Shown: positions 35,349-47,370 of the stretch, one piece after another
Layout of the letters: each line of letters starts with the position of its first letter
How positions within the stretch are numbered: the stretch's first letter is position 1
From: Hysterangium stoloniferum
Lineage: Eukaryota; Basidiomycota; Agaricomycetes; Hysterangiales; Hysterangiaceae
Reading direction: 5' to 3'
Assembly: GCA_015178975.1 (NCBI GenBank)
Contig: WHVD01000019.1
Location: 682,001 to 746,000 of the forward strand
Length of the DNA: 64,000 nt
Program-made: the position numbers and the translations under genes
Notes under the pieces: generated by a model
The model's input: only the letters and a program-made list of their open reading frames with translations
What the model was told of the DNA's origin: nothing
Databases searched by the model: none

Positions 35349-37061
35349 ATGGCACCAGTCAAGGATTTCAAGGTGGCCATCGTGGGTGGAGGCATGGCCG
35401 GTCTCACCCTCGCAGTCGGTTTAATTCGTGGCGGTGTTAAAGTCGATATATTCGAACAAGCGGTGAGATGAATAGTTTTGGTAGGTGTCAATGCATACAG
35501 ACTTATTTTATTTAATATGCAGCCAAAGTTCCAAGAGGTCGGTGTTGGAGTGGGAATATGTGCTGAGTTATTTATATTTTAGTAGCAGAATGGAATCCTG
35601 CTAAATTGAGATTTCAAATGTTAGGGTCCAATGCTATCCGAGCTTTCAACGGTCTGGGCATCTTGGACGACATCTTAAAGGTCTCAGACCAAGGTCTGGC
35701 TATGAGACCCTTTCTGTTTATCTCTGGACTTCCCGGACAAGAACTGATTTACGATGTAAACGCCATGCTTTGAGATGTCTTTTTGTCGCTAATATCCATT
35801 ACTGCCGCATTGTAGTATCCGGGTACCAAAGAAGACATGGGACTAGCGGTGCATAGAGCCCATTTCTTAGATACCCTCGTTAAACTTCTACCTCCGGAAA
35901 TCTCTCATTTCAGCAAGAAGTGCACCTCAGTCGTCGAGTGCGAGGGCGGAGTTACCATATTTTTTGCTGATGGCACAAACCATACGTCGGATATAGTTAT
36001 TGGTTGTGACGGCATCAAGAGTTCAGTTAGAACAGCTGTCGCTGGTAAGGCAGTCCACGCGAAATTTACCCGCACAATTGCGTTCCGTGGGCTCATCCCC
36101 GAGGATGCTGCTGTGACTGCCTGTGGTAAAAGTATACTAGAAAGACCTCTTTGCCTAGTTGGCCCAAACCGAGTGGGTCATCACACCTACACTTTTGCCT
36201 ATTATAAAAGGGGATGAACTTTTTGTTTGTTGACCAGCACATTATAACTTATCCACTCCAAGGGATGCATATGGTACGCCATCTGTCGCGGATCTTGATG
36301 GTAGAGCTTGACGTTGCTTAGATTAATGTCGCCGCACTTTCCACTAACAGAGGTAAACCTGGAGAAGAACAGGGTCCAAGTCTCGGCCAATCTTTGGTAG
36401 TTGCAGCCACACAAGAAGAAATGCTCCAGCATTTTACGGGTTGGGGAAAGCATGCCTTAGATTTGTTAGCCGTGAGCTTGATAGACTGTTTTACTAAGCG
36501 AATCCGATATGATAACCGATTCCAGAATATAAAGAAGCCGAGTAGGTGGTTTTTACATACGTTGAATCCCCCATTAGACTCGTATATACGAGGTAACATT
36601 GTGTTAGTCGGTGATTCGGTGAGGAAAATCTTACTTTGAACTCAAATGATAGTTTTATGCCCAGGAAGCAGGCGCATAGTATGCTCCCGCACCTTGGTGC
36701 TGGAGCTGGCCAAGCTATAGAAGACGCTTACATGGTTTCACGTCTACTTACACACCCTTTGACAAACTTGCAAAATGTGGAGGTAACCTTATGAGCATCC
36801 ACTCGTTCTGAGTAGTTTTTGCTAAGGTATTATTTACAGGCCGTTTTCAAGGCCTACGATCACATCCGTCGGCCAAGAGTAAATCGAGCCATCATGTCTA
36901 GTTATGTGGCGGGTGAAGTATACGAACATGCTGGACCTAGCGGAGACTCAATAGAGGCGATTCGGACTGATCTTATTGGTCAATGGGATTTCACTTGGCA
37001 CCACGATTTAGATTACGACTTTGAAAGGGCAGTTCACATAGCGTTCAATTCTCTGCAGTGA
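35349..37061 (+). CDS. FAD-dependent monooxygenase, salicylate hydroxylase-like (9 exons)
   Basis: Exons 35349-35462, 35523-35559, 35625-35755, 35816-36172, 36238-36273, 36322-36471, 36526-36618, 36672-36782 and 36840-37061 join in frame to 416 aa, with GT-AG introns throughout. It is a group A flavoprotein hydroxylase: Rossmann motif GGGMAG at residues 13-18, the FAD/NAD(P)H-contacting DG motif (Asp121-Gly122 in VIGCDGIKSSVR) and GDS (304-306) followed by HSMLPHLGAGAGQAIED, which binds the FAD pyrophosphate and riboflavin. Such enzymes hydroxylate an aromatic or other electron-rich ring using NAD(P)H and O2, and occur in salicylate breakdown and in secondary metabolism. It stands beside P450 genes of the same cassette, which suggests a joint pathway. 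Two other copies of its first exon exist as deletion remnants (42222, 54037). The substrate is unknown. Confidence 0.9.
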
Positions 37062-37335
37062 TGGAGTCATGTTATTCAGACAGAGCCTTATATGTGTATG
37101 TTATTATTGTTGAAATCAGTAGTAAGGTGCTCTGATCCACAGGGTAGAAGGCTATTACTGTGCACTTCCAAGGTATCCAAGTTCCGTGTTTATATTAATA
37201 TAGAGGTACTTTTATCAAATAGGTTTCTTTCACCTTGATAAGAGAATTGTCAATCAACTGACGATTATGGGTGCCAACTCTGGTTCTCGTACTTCGTCGC
37301 TCTTTTCAGTCACCTTCCACTCACCCACTATCAAT

Positions 37336-37539
37336 TTATAGGTCAAAACAACGGAAGCAAGCGCCAGCTGATTTAGTATTATAATACTGATTTTTTTCGA
37401 GGCAGGCATGGAAGTAAGGACAGGTCATCAGGGCGCCATTCTTCTGGTAGCTATTCCCATGCGCATCAGTGCCAGTCCCCATCATTTTATATCTTGGATC
37501 AGTCACTCCTAGAATTCTGTAATTATTGCTAGTCGACAT
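37336..37539 (-). CDS. Possible small protein with GTGT..GN motif
   Basis: A 67-codon frame (MSTSNNYRILG...RCFDL) between the monooxygenase and the P450, on about 160 bp present in unit 1 but missing from the matching place in units 2 and 3. The stretch GTGTDAHGNSY resembles a short motif (GTGTNxxGNxY) of small basidiomycete proteins of unknown role. It could be a truncated remnant; its length is below the usual 80-100 aa of that group as I recall it. Confidence is low. Confidence 0.3.
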   Translation of the reverse strand: MSTSNNYRILGVTDPRYKMMGTGTDAHGNSYQKNGALMTCPYFHACLEKNQYYNTKSAGACFRCFDL

Positions 37540-37793
37540 ACAACGGAGTCATGGAGGGCGGTTAGGGAGCATTTTTATCTTATAACAAACGTTGTACAAC
37601 AAGAAAAAAGATACACACTAGCAAAAGGTGATCAATGATGACCAACATGGACTAATCGAGGGACGTCGTTCATAAGACTTTGATTCATTGCGGACACACT
37701 GATGACGATCAATCCCGAAAACCATGGTGAGTTCCAAGGGGCAGTGTATGAAAATAGTTCCATCACACGATACAGTGACACCGAAACGGTTAC

Positions 37794-40089
37794 CTAACGG
37801 AGTTCTTGTATCAACGCCTCCGCCGCTACCGAACGAGGTACGAAGCTACATTTGAAAAGCGCAGGACGTCTATCGGGATCTTCAACCCTCCAGTTATATA
37901 AGGTCTAGTAACAATACTCACGAAAGCATTCCGGGAATAAATGCGTTACTATCCGGACGGAGTGCACCAGGGGGAGAATGATATTGAAGACTTGCAGAAT
38001 TGATGCTGCGGTAATAAAGAGAGTATTCTCCGCCATAGCGCGGCCAGGACATGCTCTGTCACGTTCAGTTAGTTGTGAGTAATAATCCAACTCCTCTTTA
38101 CCTTCTGCCGAAACCAAAGGCAGAGGCCGGGTCTTTCATGTCGGGGGAGTGTATAAATCGTTCGGGCTTGAATTCCATTGTATCCGGGCCATACATGGCC
38201 TCAGAATGGACTATGCCCCTATAGCAGCTCTTGCATGACTAAATTAACTCAATGGTGGCACACAAACCATGCATTTCCTAGAACTATAGTGCCAGCAGGT
38301 ATAAAGTATTGGCCCGACGTCATCTTGCATAAGACGATGTGGAATTGCGATAGTTGCCACGGGATGCCAACGTAAAAACTCCTTGCACAACGCGACAAGG
38401 TATGGTAGCTGGCTGCGATCTTCGAACGACGGCAAACGATTTGGTCCTATAACTGCATCGAGTTCTTTCTGGGCAGTCAATTGAGCTTCAGGATACAGAA
38501 TCATGGCAAGAATAAAGATTTCCAAGGTGGAAGCCGTCTGAAACAGTAAAACTATTCAGCATTGTCAGAGCCAAAAACCGAGATGCTTACCGTCCTGCCA
38601 CATAAATGACTCCTGCTAAGTCGCGAATAAATTCTTCTTCACCTTCCGAGATCTTCTGATCCTTCGATTTTCCATATGCTTCCTCTAATAATGTGGCGGT
38701 CAATGACGGTTTCGCAGTTCCAGCCGCCTGAGCATTCGGCTTATCTCCAATCATTGGTGAACCAGAGAATACAACATACAAGTTCGTTCTTTACCCATTG
38801 GAAGGGTAGAGTAGGCATATCCAGGACTGTTTTCTTCCAAATCTTGGCCTTCCTCTGAAAGCCGGCGCCCGGAAACCATTCAGGAATTCGTTTCACTATG
38901 ACATCAGTGAGATGGACGGGTGGACGGAAGAATAATGATTACATAGGGGTATTGTATTGACCAAATATGAGCCTGGAGTGCCAATCTTTGCGCCCAATCC
39001 GACTACAAATTCAGCAGTTGCAATGTATGGGTCGTTCTTCGAGAGTATATCTATCCCATATCTAATCTGTATACCGATTCAAAGTGTGAATGTCTGTCTG
39101 AAATTTTATCTGTTACTGGATTACCTCCATAATAATTGCTCCTATCGAGTGTCGGATGAGTGATTCCCAGTCACCGCTGGAGTTACGGAGTTGGTATAGC
39201 AGGTTTCTACCAATGGTTCCTATTCAAACTTCTGCTGTGTGGTATACGAGGACGTAACTCACCTTGAATGCTTGGTTTGTACTGTGGTGTATTGGCTCAG
39301 TACTGTGCTGTTGAACTTCTGATGAAAGGCATGTCGGTGGTGTCGCCATCGTTCACCGTAGGGCATCACGGGTAGCATTCAAGACATCCCTGTTCTGGAA
39401 AAGATGAACACATGATACTTCTACAACGATTTAAATATAACAGAACAGGGCACACAGTTCTAAGTTCTAACATAGGAACGATGGGTCGATCAAAATAGAT
39501 GGCTGATCTTTTATCGAAAAGTTCATACGCCATTTCGGTCGAGTTGACATATAACAGAGAGTGAAAGGCTGCTGTATAATGCAGCCTTACATTGGCATCG
39601 GTCCAGACATTGATAGGACCAAACTGTATTCCTCGAGAACGGCGAGTACGATACACGATGATGACGGTAAGTAAAACGATATGAAAAAACTACTATGCGC
39701 GTCTGTGATAACGTAATCAGTATGTCGTAAGCCACCAGGCTTACAGAGAGGTCCCAAACACATTGAGATAAACGAGGTCACCTGAGAGAAGATTAGACAT
39801 GTATTAAGCTCATACGTGGACACCGTGTACCATATTTCTTATGCCATTCAGAATATGTTTCCCACTCGTGATGGGATGGTACTTGTCGCAGATTCCCTAT
39901 CAAAAAATCACCAGGGAGGCCTGGGGGTAGCTTCAATCCTGGTAGAGGGGAGCGATTTAGTATAAGATAAGCGTGTATATCAAATGTATTTAATAGACCT
40001 TTAGGAACTCATTTCCGGAATACTAAGCGTATTGTCACAATGAATAAGCCAATAGTAGTAAAAATGCCTACGGCATTGGATGAAAGCAT
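37794..40089 (-). pseudogene. Cytochrome P450 pseudogene (unit 1, copy B1)
   Basis: Homologous exon by exon to the intact gene at 54828-56939, with the same stop position and the same start MLSSNAVGIF. It is broken by a CGA-to-TGA change after residue 25 (in RLVFRK*VPKG), by a 2-bp deletion in the exon that encodes MQDDV..GQYF (near 38320), and by a 181-bp insertion (39562-39742) in the first intron region. The ExxR, PERF and heme (ACPGRAMAEN) segments are still readable. Confidence 0.88.
39562..39742. mobile_element. hAT-like MITE with 8-bp TSD and hairpin ends
   Basis: 181 bp inserted in copy B1 and absent from the same position in B2 and C. ACAGAGAG is duplicated exactly (39554-39561, 39743-39750). 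Near each end sits a perfect hairpin (AAGGCTGC..GCAGCCTT and GTAAGCC..GGCTTAC). An 8-bp duplication fits hAT elements. Terminal repeats are weak. Confidence 0.7.
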
Positions 40090-40499
40090 GATCGTGAGGA
40101 GTGCGAGCTACTAGACTGCCCCTATGTTCTCTTTTGTATATTCCAATAACGTACTGCGGCATTCGGGTTGATTGCAATTATATGTCCTCGGCAACATATT
40201 TCGGCATTGGTTGTTACGATTCGGTATACCTTACAACGTCTACTTCCCATTTCGAAGTGAACTGCCACAGACAATATTCACAAATAAAGTATTATGAAAC
40301 CATAGAAATACTGTTTGGGTGTTCTTAGAGATTTCTATGGTTTATATTTTGATAAAATTGAAAATTGATTATGTAGTTCAAAATATACAATAATCAGCGC
40401 ATTTATTTCAACATTTTAAATCAGCTAATAAACTGTAAAATAACATACAGTTATTAATTATAAATAATATATTTCTAAAAAAAATATAATCCCCACATG

Positions 40500-41290
40500 G
40501 ACACATCATCCATTATCCACCACTATTGGTGCTTCTTTCCAATGCGTGTCCTCACTATTGTTGACAGTGAGCTCAACACCTGTTAGAAAGTAAGACCTAG
40601 AATACCCTAGTCATGTTTAACAATAGTACAATGTATTACATTATGTACCTAGAATATCTGGTATATGAATAATCAATAAAAGAAATATAGAATATAGTAA
40701 AGGATTAGCTTACCTCAGTGACATATAACAGTAGTATAACAGACTGAGGTCATTGGGTCCTCTCCAAAAAGTTTAGGACCCTTGCCTTATTTAGTATAAA
40801 CCCCAACAATTGTCCATTCAATTCTTATGAGAGTTAAACTTGGTTAGGGATCTTTTGAGGATCCAAAAGTTTCTTGGATTCTAACCCTGCTCACATATTA
40901 GATCCTTAACCGATTTTAACAGTTATTCTTTTAAGATCCAAAAGTTCATTGGATTCTAAACCCGCCAATCACATGGTTAAAGATCCGACGACTTTATATC
41001 AAGTAAGCCTCTCTTGAGATCCTAAAAAATTTTGGAGCAGGCTTCTCCCAGTGGGTGTAACCATGATGAATGAGTGGTTTATATGTGAGATTGAGAACAA
41101 TAAAGAGAGTGGTGAATAAGGGGAAGGGTGGCACAAAGACCTGCCTCATTACCCTTTGTCTAGACCTTGTTGTTGTCCATGATGCACATATTCCAACAAC
41201 ACCTATCTTTATATGCCATTCAAAATTTTAAAATAAATTCAATAAATTCAAATAAACCTAGATCTAACTATTTATTCATATTAATATATC
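40500..41290. other. Insertion in the flank of the plus-strand P450 copy F
   Basis: The flank found continuously at 47480-47700 in unit 2 is split here: 40415-40500 and 41290-41430 match it, and 40500-41290 is extra. The extra part includes a foldback MITE (40758-41036) and AT-rich filler without genes. Confidence 0.6.
40758..41036. mobile_element. Foldback MITE, copy 2
   Basis: Ends CCAAAAAGTTTAGGACCC and, inverted, CCAAAATTTTTTAGGATCTC, with a core of repeated AGATCCAAAAGTT..GGATTCTAA words, similar to 32985-33222. Confidence 0.5.
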
Positions 41291-41420
41291 TATTGAAATA
41301 ACCCTAGATATAATAGTTTCTAATAAATAATTAAATTTAACCTATAATTCTCGAGAACTAGTAACATCCATAGGCATGTCTATCTACTCAATTTACTTAA
41401 TCTTCATTCTACCACCCCCC

Positions 41421-41938
41421 CTCCTAATTGTCCCACACTACCTTATGCAAGATGACATTATTGGTGACTATTTTATACCTGTGGGAACCATGGTCCTGGG
41501 AAATGCATGGTCAGTTGTTTGCTACCACTGAGTGAATTTGATCTTATAAGAGCTGCTGTAGGGGCATATGTCATTCAGAGGCCATGTATGGCCCAAATAC
41601 AATGGCATTCAAGCCTGAACAATTTTTAAACACCCTGAAATGAAGGACCCAGCAGCTGCTTTTGGTTTTGGCAGGAGATAGAAAAATGCATTGAAATAAT
41701 TCCACCACTAATTGAAGACAATAGAGCATGTCCTGGTCATGTTATGGTGGAAAATAGTCTTTTCATTGCCATAGCATCAATTTTACATGTTTTCAATATT
41801 GTTCTCCCTACTGGTACACCCCTTCCCAATAGCAGTGCATTTACCCCAGGAATATCTTTGTGAGTATTATCACTAGATGTTGTGAAGCTGAAGGCTTAAA
41901 GATCCCAATAGGTGCCTTAAGCCTTTTAAATGTACCTT
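41421..41938 (+). pseudogene. P450 3' fragment (unit 1, copy F)
   Basis: Matches the end of copy D (from the CCACACCGCCTTATGCAAGATG segment to LSLLNVPF-type C-terminal codons) at very high identity. It is joined directly to the 5' flank of the same gene, so an internal deletion removed roughly the first three quarters. Many differences from copy D are CG-to-TG or CG-to-CA changes. The heme block is still seen (GCATGTCCTGGTCATG, with Arg changed to His). Confidence 0.85.
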
Positions 41939-41939
41939 C

Positions 41940-42215
41940 TATTAAAAATAGTATGAGTTGACTTATTGTAATACATAATCTACAAGGGGGTAATAGACTT
42001 GTAATAATAGTACCTGTTTGTCAATCAATGTGTCAGTTAGTGAATCACCTTCTGACATGATAGGTTTGGTGCTAGTTTAGGTGTACACTGGTTCTGGCAT
42101 GCATTAACCTCAGAATGCATAGTCCACAATTAGCATCTTCATATGAAAAAGTGAAGAAATGGATGAACTGCCCCTAGGAAAAGGGTGCTTTCATCACCAA
42201 TTCTAACACCTTCAT
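41940..42215. repeat. Dispersed ~280-bp repeat, copy 2
   Basis: Same orientation homologue of 18073-18350; here it forms the junction between cassette units 1 and 2. Confidence 0.75.
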
Positions 42216-42221
42216 CCCTAG

Positions 42222-42308
42222 TCAAGGATTTCAATGTGGTCATCGTGGGTGGAGGCATGGCCGGTCTCACCCTCATAGTCAGCTTAATTCGTGGCGGCGT
42301 TCTATGTA
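42222..42308 (+). pseudogene. FAD monooxygenase first-exon remnant (unit 2)
   Basis: Encodes VKDFNVVIVGGGMAGLTLIVSLIRGGV, then jumps directly to sequence matching the 3' flank of the complete gene (about 37095 onward). About 1.6 kb with the rest of the gene is deleted. Confidence 0.88.
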
Positions 42309-42591
42309 TGTATGTTCTTAAGGTTGAAATCAGAAGTAAGGTGTTCTCTGAACCATTTGGGAACACATGAGAGGCAAGGCCAGTCAGAAGGCTACTACTG
42401 TGCCTGATGTCACTTTCAAGGTATATTCGCAGAACCAAGTTCCAGGTTTATATTAATCTAAAGGCCCTTTTATCAAATAGTTTTCTTTCACCTTATAATA
42501 GAATTTTCAATCAACTAACGATTCTGGGTACTAACTCTCCTGGTACTTCGCAAGAACGGCTTCAACGCTGTCTTCACAATCTGTTACGACC

Positions 42592-43319
42592 ATGTCGCAG
42601 CTGTTCAGCCCCGAGGTTATCGCCACCTATTGACGATTCAAGTTATCGCTCAAGTCACCACATTGGAAACCATCGCCCCCGATGCTGACGTATGCTTTCA
42701 CAGTGATCAAACTCCGTTTACACCCACGTCAAAATATACTCGTACTATCTGGTTAAACTTTTGATACGTCCCTTTTATTATGATGATCCGTTCTATCCTA
42801 TGTTTCACATATGCCTATATATACTTGTAACCCTCAAACTATTTCCTTTTTCTGTAATTACGCTCTCAGTTATCTCTTCGGCCTCCGAACTAATCATAAA
42901 CTTCCCGTTCCTAGTCAAGCTTATTGTCAATACCCTGTTCCGCTCTTCTCCTAGTTAGTATTTTCTAGATGCCTGATATTTGTATATGAACCTGCTGTAG
43001 TTGTAGTTACTAGGCAATCAGAATATCGACTCAGAATACCCTCTTACGCCTCTAGCAGTCTTGTACTAAGAATCCCCTCATCCGCCTTTGCATGCACTTG
43101 TCCACTCTCGGTCGCCGACCCTTGGCCCGACACTTGACTAAACCTTCGGTTGTGATCGGTATCTCGCCAAAAGGAACTCATTAGGATTAGTCTTCGCCCG
43201 CCTGAAATTTAAGGACACTCAATGGACATTTGCGAGGGTGCAGCACATAAGCTGAAGCCAAGTCCTTCCGATTGGTCCCTGTCAGCCAACTGACATCAGT
43301 CAGTTTTCAGTTCTTAACA
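42592..43319 (+). mobile_element. Solo LTR, family 1 (TSD CAATC)
   Basis: 728 bp, TGTTACGACC to TTCTTAACA, with exact CAATC at 42587-42591 and 43320-43324. Unit 3 has the uninterrupted target (near 54390), which confirms the insertion. It retains CpG, so it is fairly young. Confidence 0.93.
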
Positions 43320-43556
43320 CAATCACCTTCCACTCACCCACTGTCAATTTATAGGTCAAAACAATGGAAATAAGCACCAGCTGATTTGGTATTATAATAC
43401 TCATCTTTTTTGAGTCCCCGAGCATACACAAGTAGTGGACGGGATTAAGAACAGGTTGTCAGAACAACGGAGTTGTGGAGGGCAGCTAGCGTGCACTGTT
43501 CTGACTTATAACAGACATTGTACAAAAAAGAAAAATGATACATACTGGGAGAAGGT

Positions 43557-43866
43557 GATTGTTGAAATAGGCTCTTGCACTCTAATCCTATGTCAAGTCT
43601 ATGTCAAGCTCACATGGACATACCAGGATGTGTTGTCCCTGACACATATACTAATGGTTGAAGCTTATATTAGCGACAACCTATTTAACTGCTACATTTG
43701 CTATCCCATACCTCAGTCGAACCATTACGTGTATCGACTGAGGTATGTAACTACTGTTACTTTCATGATGTGTTATTTAACTAAAGTCTACTGTAGCGTA
43801 TTTCGTTACAGGTAATAAATAGAGTCGAACCATTACATGTATCGACTGAGCGTATTTCGTTACGAC
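43557..43866. other. ~310-bp insertion with internal direct repeats
   Basis: Absent from units 1 and 3 at the matching position. GTCGAACCATTACGTGTATC (43717) recurs with one change at 43829, and GCGTATTTCGTTAC occurs twice. No ends typical of a known element were found. Confidence 0.5.
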
Positions 43867-44076
43867 AAACATGGACTAATCGAGGGACGTCGTTCAAAAG
43901 ACTTTGGTTCATTGCGGACACACCGATGGCGACCAGTGTCAAAAATCACACATTACTAGAGGGACGTCACTTATAAAAGCTCTGTTTATTTTCAAACACT
44001 CCGATCACGGTGGTTTCCAAGGAGCGGTATATGAAAATAATTTCATCACACGATACAGTGGAACCGAAACGGTTAC

Positions 44077-46182
44077 CTAACGGAGTTCTTGTATCAACGC
44101 CTCCGCCGCTACCGAACGAGGCACGAAGCTACATTTGAAAGGCACAGGACGTCTATCGGGATCTTCAACCCTCCAGTTATATGAGGTCTAGTAACAATAC
44201 TCACGAAAGCATTCCTGGAGTAAATGCATTACTATCTGGACGGAGTGCACCGGGGGGGAGAATAATATTGAAGACTTGCAGAATTGATGCTGTGGTAATA
44301 AAGAGAGTATTCTCCGCCATAGCGCGGCCAGGACATGCCCTATCACGTTCAGTTAGTTGTGAGTAATAATTCGACTCCTCTTTACCTTCTGCCGAAACCA
44401 AAGGTAGCGGCCGGGTCTTCCATTTCAGGGGAGTGTAGAAATCGTTCAGGCTTGAATTCCATTGTATCCGGGCCATACATGGCCTCAGAGTGAAGTATGC
44501 CCCTATAGCAGCTCTTGCAAGACTAAATTAACTCAATGGTGGCACACACGAACCATGCATTTCCTACGACGATAGTGCCAGCAGGTATAAAGTATTGGCC
44601 AACGACGTCATCTTGCATAAGACGATGCGGCAGTGCGACAGTTCCCATGGGATGCCAACGTAATAACTCCTTACACAACGCGACAAGGTATGGTAGCTGG
44701 CTGCGATCTTCGAACGACGGCAAACGATTTGGTCCTATGACTGCATCGAGTTCTTTCTGGGCAGTCAATTGAGCTTCAGGATACAGAATCATGGCAAGAA
44801 TAAATATTTCCAAGGTGGAAGCCGTCTGAAACAGTAAACTATTGAGCATTGTCGGAGCCAAAAACCGAGATGCTGACAGTCTCAGCTCCTGTGGCATAAA
44901 CGACTCCTGTTAAGTTGCGAATAAATTCTTCTTCACTTTCCGAGATCTTCTGATCCTTCGCTTCTCCATATGCTTCCTCTAATAATGTGGCGGTCAATGA
45001 CGGTTTCGCAGTTCCAGCCGCCTGAACATTTGGCTTATCTCCAATCTTTGGTCAACCAGAGAATAAAACATACAAGTTCGTTCTTTACCCATTGGAAGGG
45101 TAGAGTAGGCATATCCAGGACTGTTTTCTTCCAAATCTTGGCCTTCCTCTGAAAGCCGGCGCCCGGAAACCATTCAGGAATTCGTTTCACTATGACATCA
45201 GTGAGATGGAGGGGTGGACGGAAGAATAATGATTACATAGGGGTATTGTATTGACCAAATATGAGCCTGGAGTGCCAATTTTTGCGCTCAATCCGACGAC
45301 AAATTCAGCAGTTGTAATATATGGGTCGTTCTTCGGGAGTATCTCTATCCCATATATAATCTGTATACCGATTCAACGCATGAATGTCTGTCTGAAATTT
45401 TATCTGTTACTGGATTACCTCCATAATAATTGCTCCTGTCGAGTGTCGGATAAGTGATACCCAGTCATCGCTGGAGTTACGGAGTTGGTATAGCAGGTTT
45501 CTGCCAATGGTCCCGGTTCAGCCTTCTGCTATGTGGTATGTGAGGACGTAATTCACCGTGAATGCTTGGTTTGTACTGCGGTGTATTGGCTCAGCATTGT
45601 GCTGTTGAACTTCTGATGAAAGGCATGTCGGTGGCGTCGCCATCGTTCACCGTAAGGCATCAAGGGTAGCATCCAAGACATTCCTATTCTGGAAAAGATG
45701 AACACATGAGACTTCCATAACGATTTAAATTTAACAGAACAGGGCCCACAGTTCTAACATAGGAACGATGGGTCGATCAGAATAGATGGCTGATCTTTTA
45801 TCGAAAAGTTCATACGCCATTTCGGTCGAGTTGACATATAACAGAGAGGTCCCAAACACATTGAGATAAACGAGGTCACCTGAGAGAAGATTAGACATGT
45901 ATTAAGCTACATGGACACCGTGTACCATATTTCTTATGCCATTCAGAATATGTTTCCCACTCATGATGGGATGGCACTTGTCGTAGATTCCCTATCAAAA
46001 AATCACCAGGAGGGCCTGGGGGTAGCTTCAATCCTGGTAGGGTGGCGATTTAGTATAAGATAAGCGTGTATATCGAGTGTATTTAATAGACCTTTAGGAA
46101 CACGTGTCCAGAGTATTAAGCGTAATGTCGCAATCAATAAGCCAATAGTAGTAAAAATGCCTACGGTATTGGATGAAAGCAT
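44077..46182 (-). pseudogene. Cytochrome P450 pseudogene (unit 2, copy B2)
   Basis: All exons of the intact unit-3 gene are present with the same splice positions. The ETx/TVS donor reads GTCAGC here rather than GC, and heme (ACPGRAMAEN), PERF and ExxR segments are readable. The clear lesion is a 2-bp deletion in the proline-rich hinge of exon 1 (near 46045), which shifts the frame before the catalytic domain. This differs from the lesions in copy B1, so the two were inactivated separately. Confidence 0.85.
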
Positions 46183-46802
46183 GATCGCGAAGAGTGCGAG
46201 CTACTAAACTGCCCCTATGTTCTCTTTTGTATGCTCCAATAAGGTACTGCGGCATCCAAATCGATTGCACAAATATCCCGTTTAGTCCTCGGCAACGTAT
46301 TTCTGCATCGGTTGCTACGATTCGGCATACCTTGCACTACTTCCCATTTCGAACAGAACTGCCGCAGACAATATTCACAGATAAAGTATTTCAAGACCAT
46401 CGAAATACTTTTTGGGTGTTTTTAGAGATTTCTACGGTTTATATTTTGATAAAATACAAAATTGATGATGTAGTTCAAAACATAAAATAAAAAACTTGAT
46501 TTCTAAATGTTGAATAAGAAAGCTTATAGCGTTGTAACAGTCTCGTTTATAGTAATAACGGACTAGCGTAACTATACAGTAGTAGCCTCATTTATACACG
46601 TTTTCTCGATTACGTAGGCGCTGGGGGAGTCGGGGAGATATGCCGGAGAACAAAGGGCGGAAGAACCTTTATGTCTCAGGTCATATTGCCCCCTGATCGG
46701 GAAAAGCAGCAACGGTGTTTTCCTTCCAACACTAAATATTCTAATATTTCCTTCCAATTGAAGTTTTTGATTTTTGGCCATCGCCAGTCATGCAGCTCCA
46801 GT

Positions 46803-47370
46803 CATCATGTGACACGTTTTTTTGAATACATTTATATACTGTATCGCATAACTAAGGTACATAGCGGTTGGGAGAAAAAGTATCTTAATGGTGGGGGGCA
46901 GGATATGTATGTAGCTGGTTGGTATGGGCAAGAGGGTCAAATGTAGGGAAGCACTGCTGGGCTGATCCCCTGTAGGAGACACTCAAAATCCTTCTCAGTG
47001 AGGTGAAAGTTAAGAAATGGATTTTGTTTGCCACAAAATTTCATCTTGCATTTCTTAAATTCTAACAAAATTTGACATCCCTGCAAAGGATTTTGTAGTG
47101 GTTCACCCCAGCAGTGAAGGGGAGGCGGGTGGGCCGGTTATGCTTTCCGGAAAGCGTCATCATGTGACACTTTTTTTTTTTTTTTTTGATATATTTGTAT
47201 CCCGCTTCAAGTAACAAGGACTAACTGCGGCCAGGGGCATGGTGTCCCCACTAAACTATGCTACGGAATTACGAAGTGTCATGTGACACGTTTTTTTTTA
47301 ATACATTTATATACCGCATCGCACAACTAAGATACATAGCGATTGGGAGAAAAAGTACCCAGCAACTTAC
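46803..47370. repeat. Three imperfect copies of a CATGTGAC plus T-tract module
   Basis: Copies at 46803-46886, 47156-47220 and 47279-47357 share TCATGTGACAC, a run of 7-17 T, ATACATTTATATAC(C/T)G and, in two, ACATAGCG(A/G)TTGGGAGAAA. They lie between the two divergent P450 copies of unit 2. They might be promoter modules or a short repeat family. Confidence 0.65.

Larger units (their letters stand above)
35349..41940. repeat. Cassette unit 1: FAD monooxygenase, P450 (-), P450 (+) fragment
   Basis: First copy of the duplicated block. It contains the complete monooxygenase, a complete-length but broken P450 on the minus strand, and a 5' flank plus 3' fragment of a plus-strand P450. Units 2 and 3 start within its monooxygenase at the same point (CCAGTCAAGGATTTCA). 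Confidence 0.85.
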
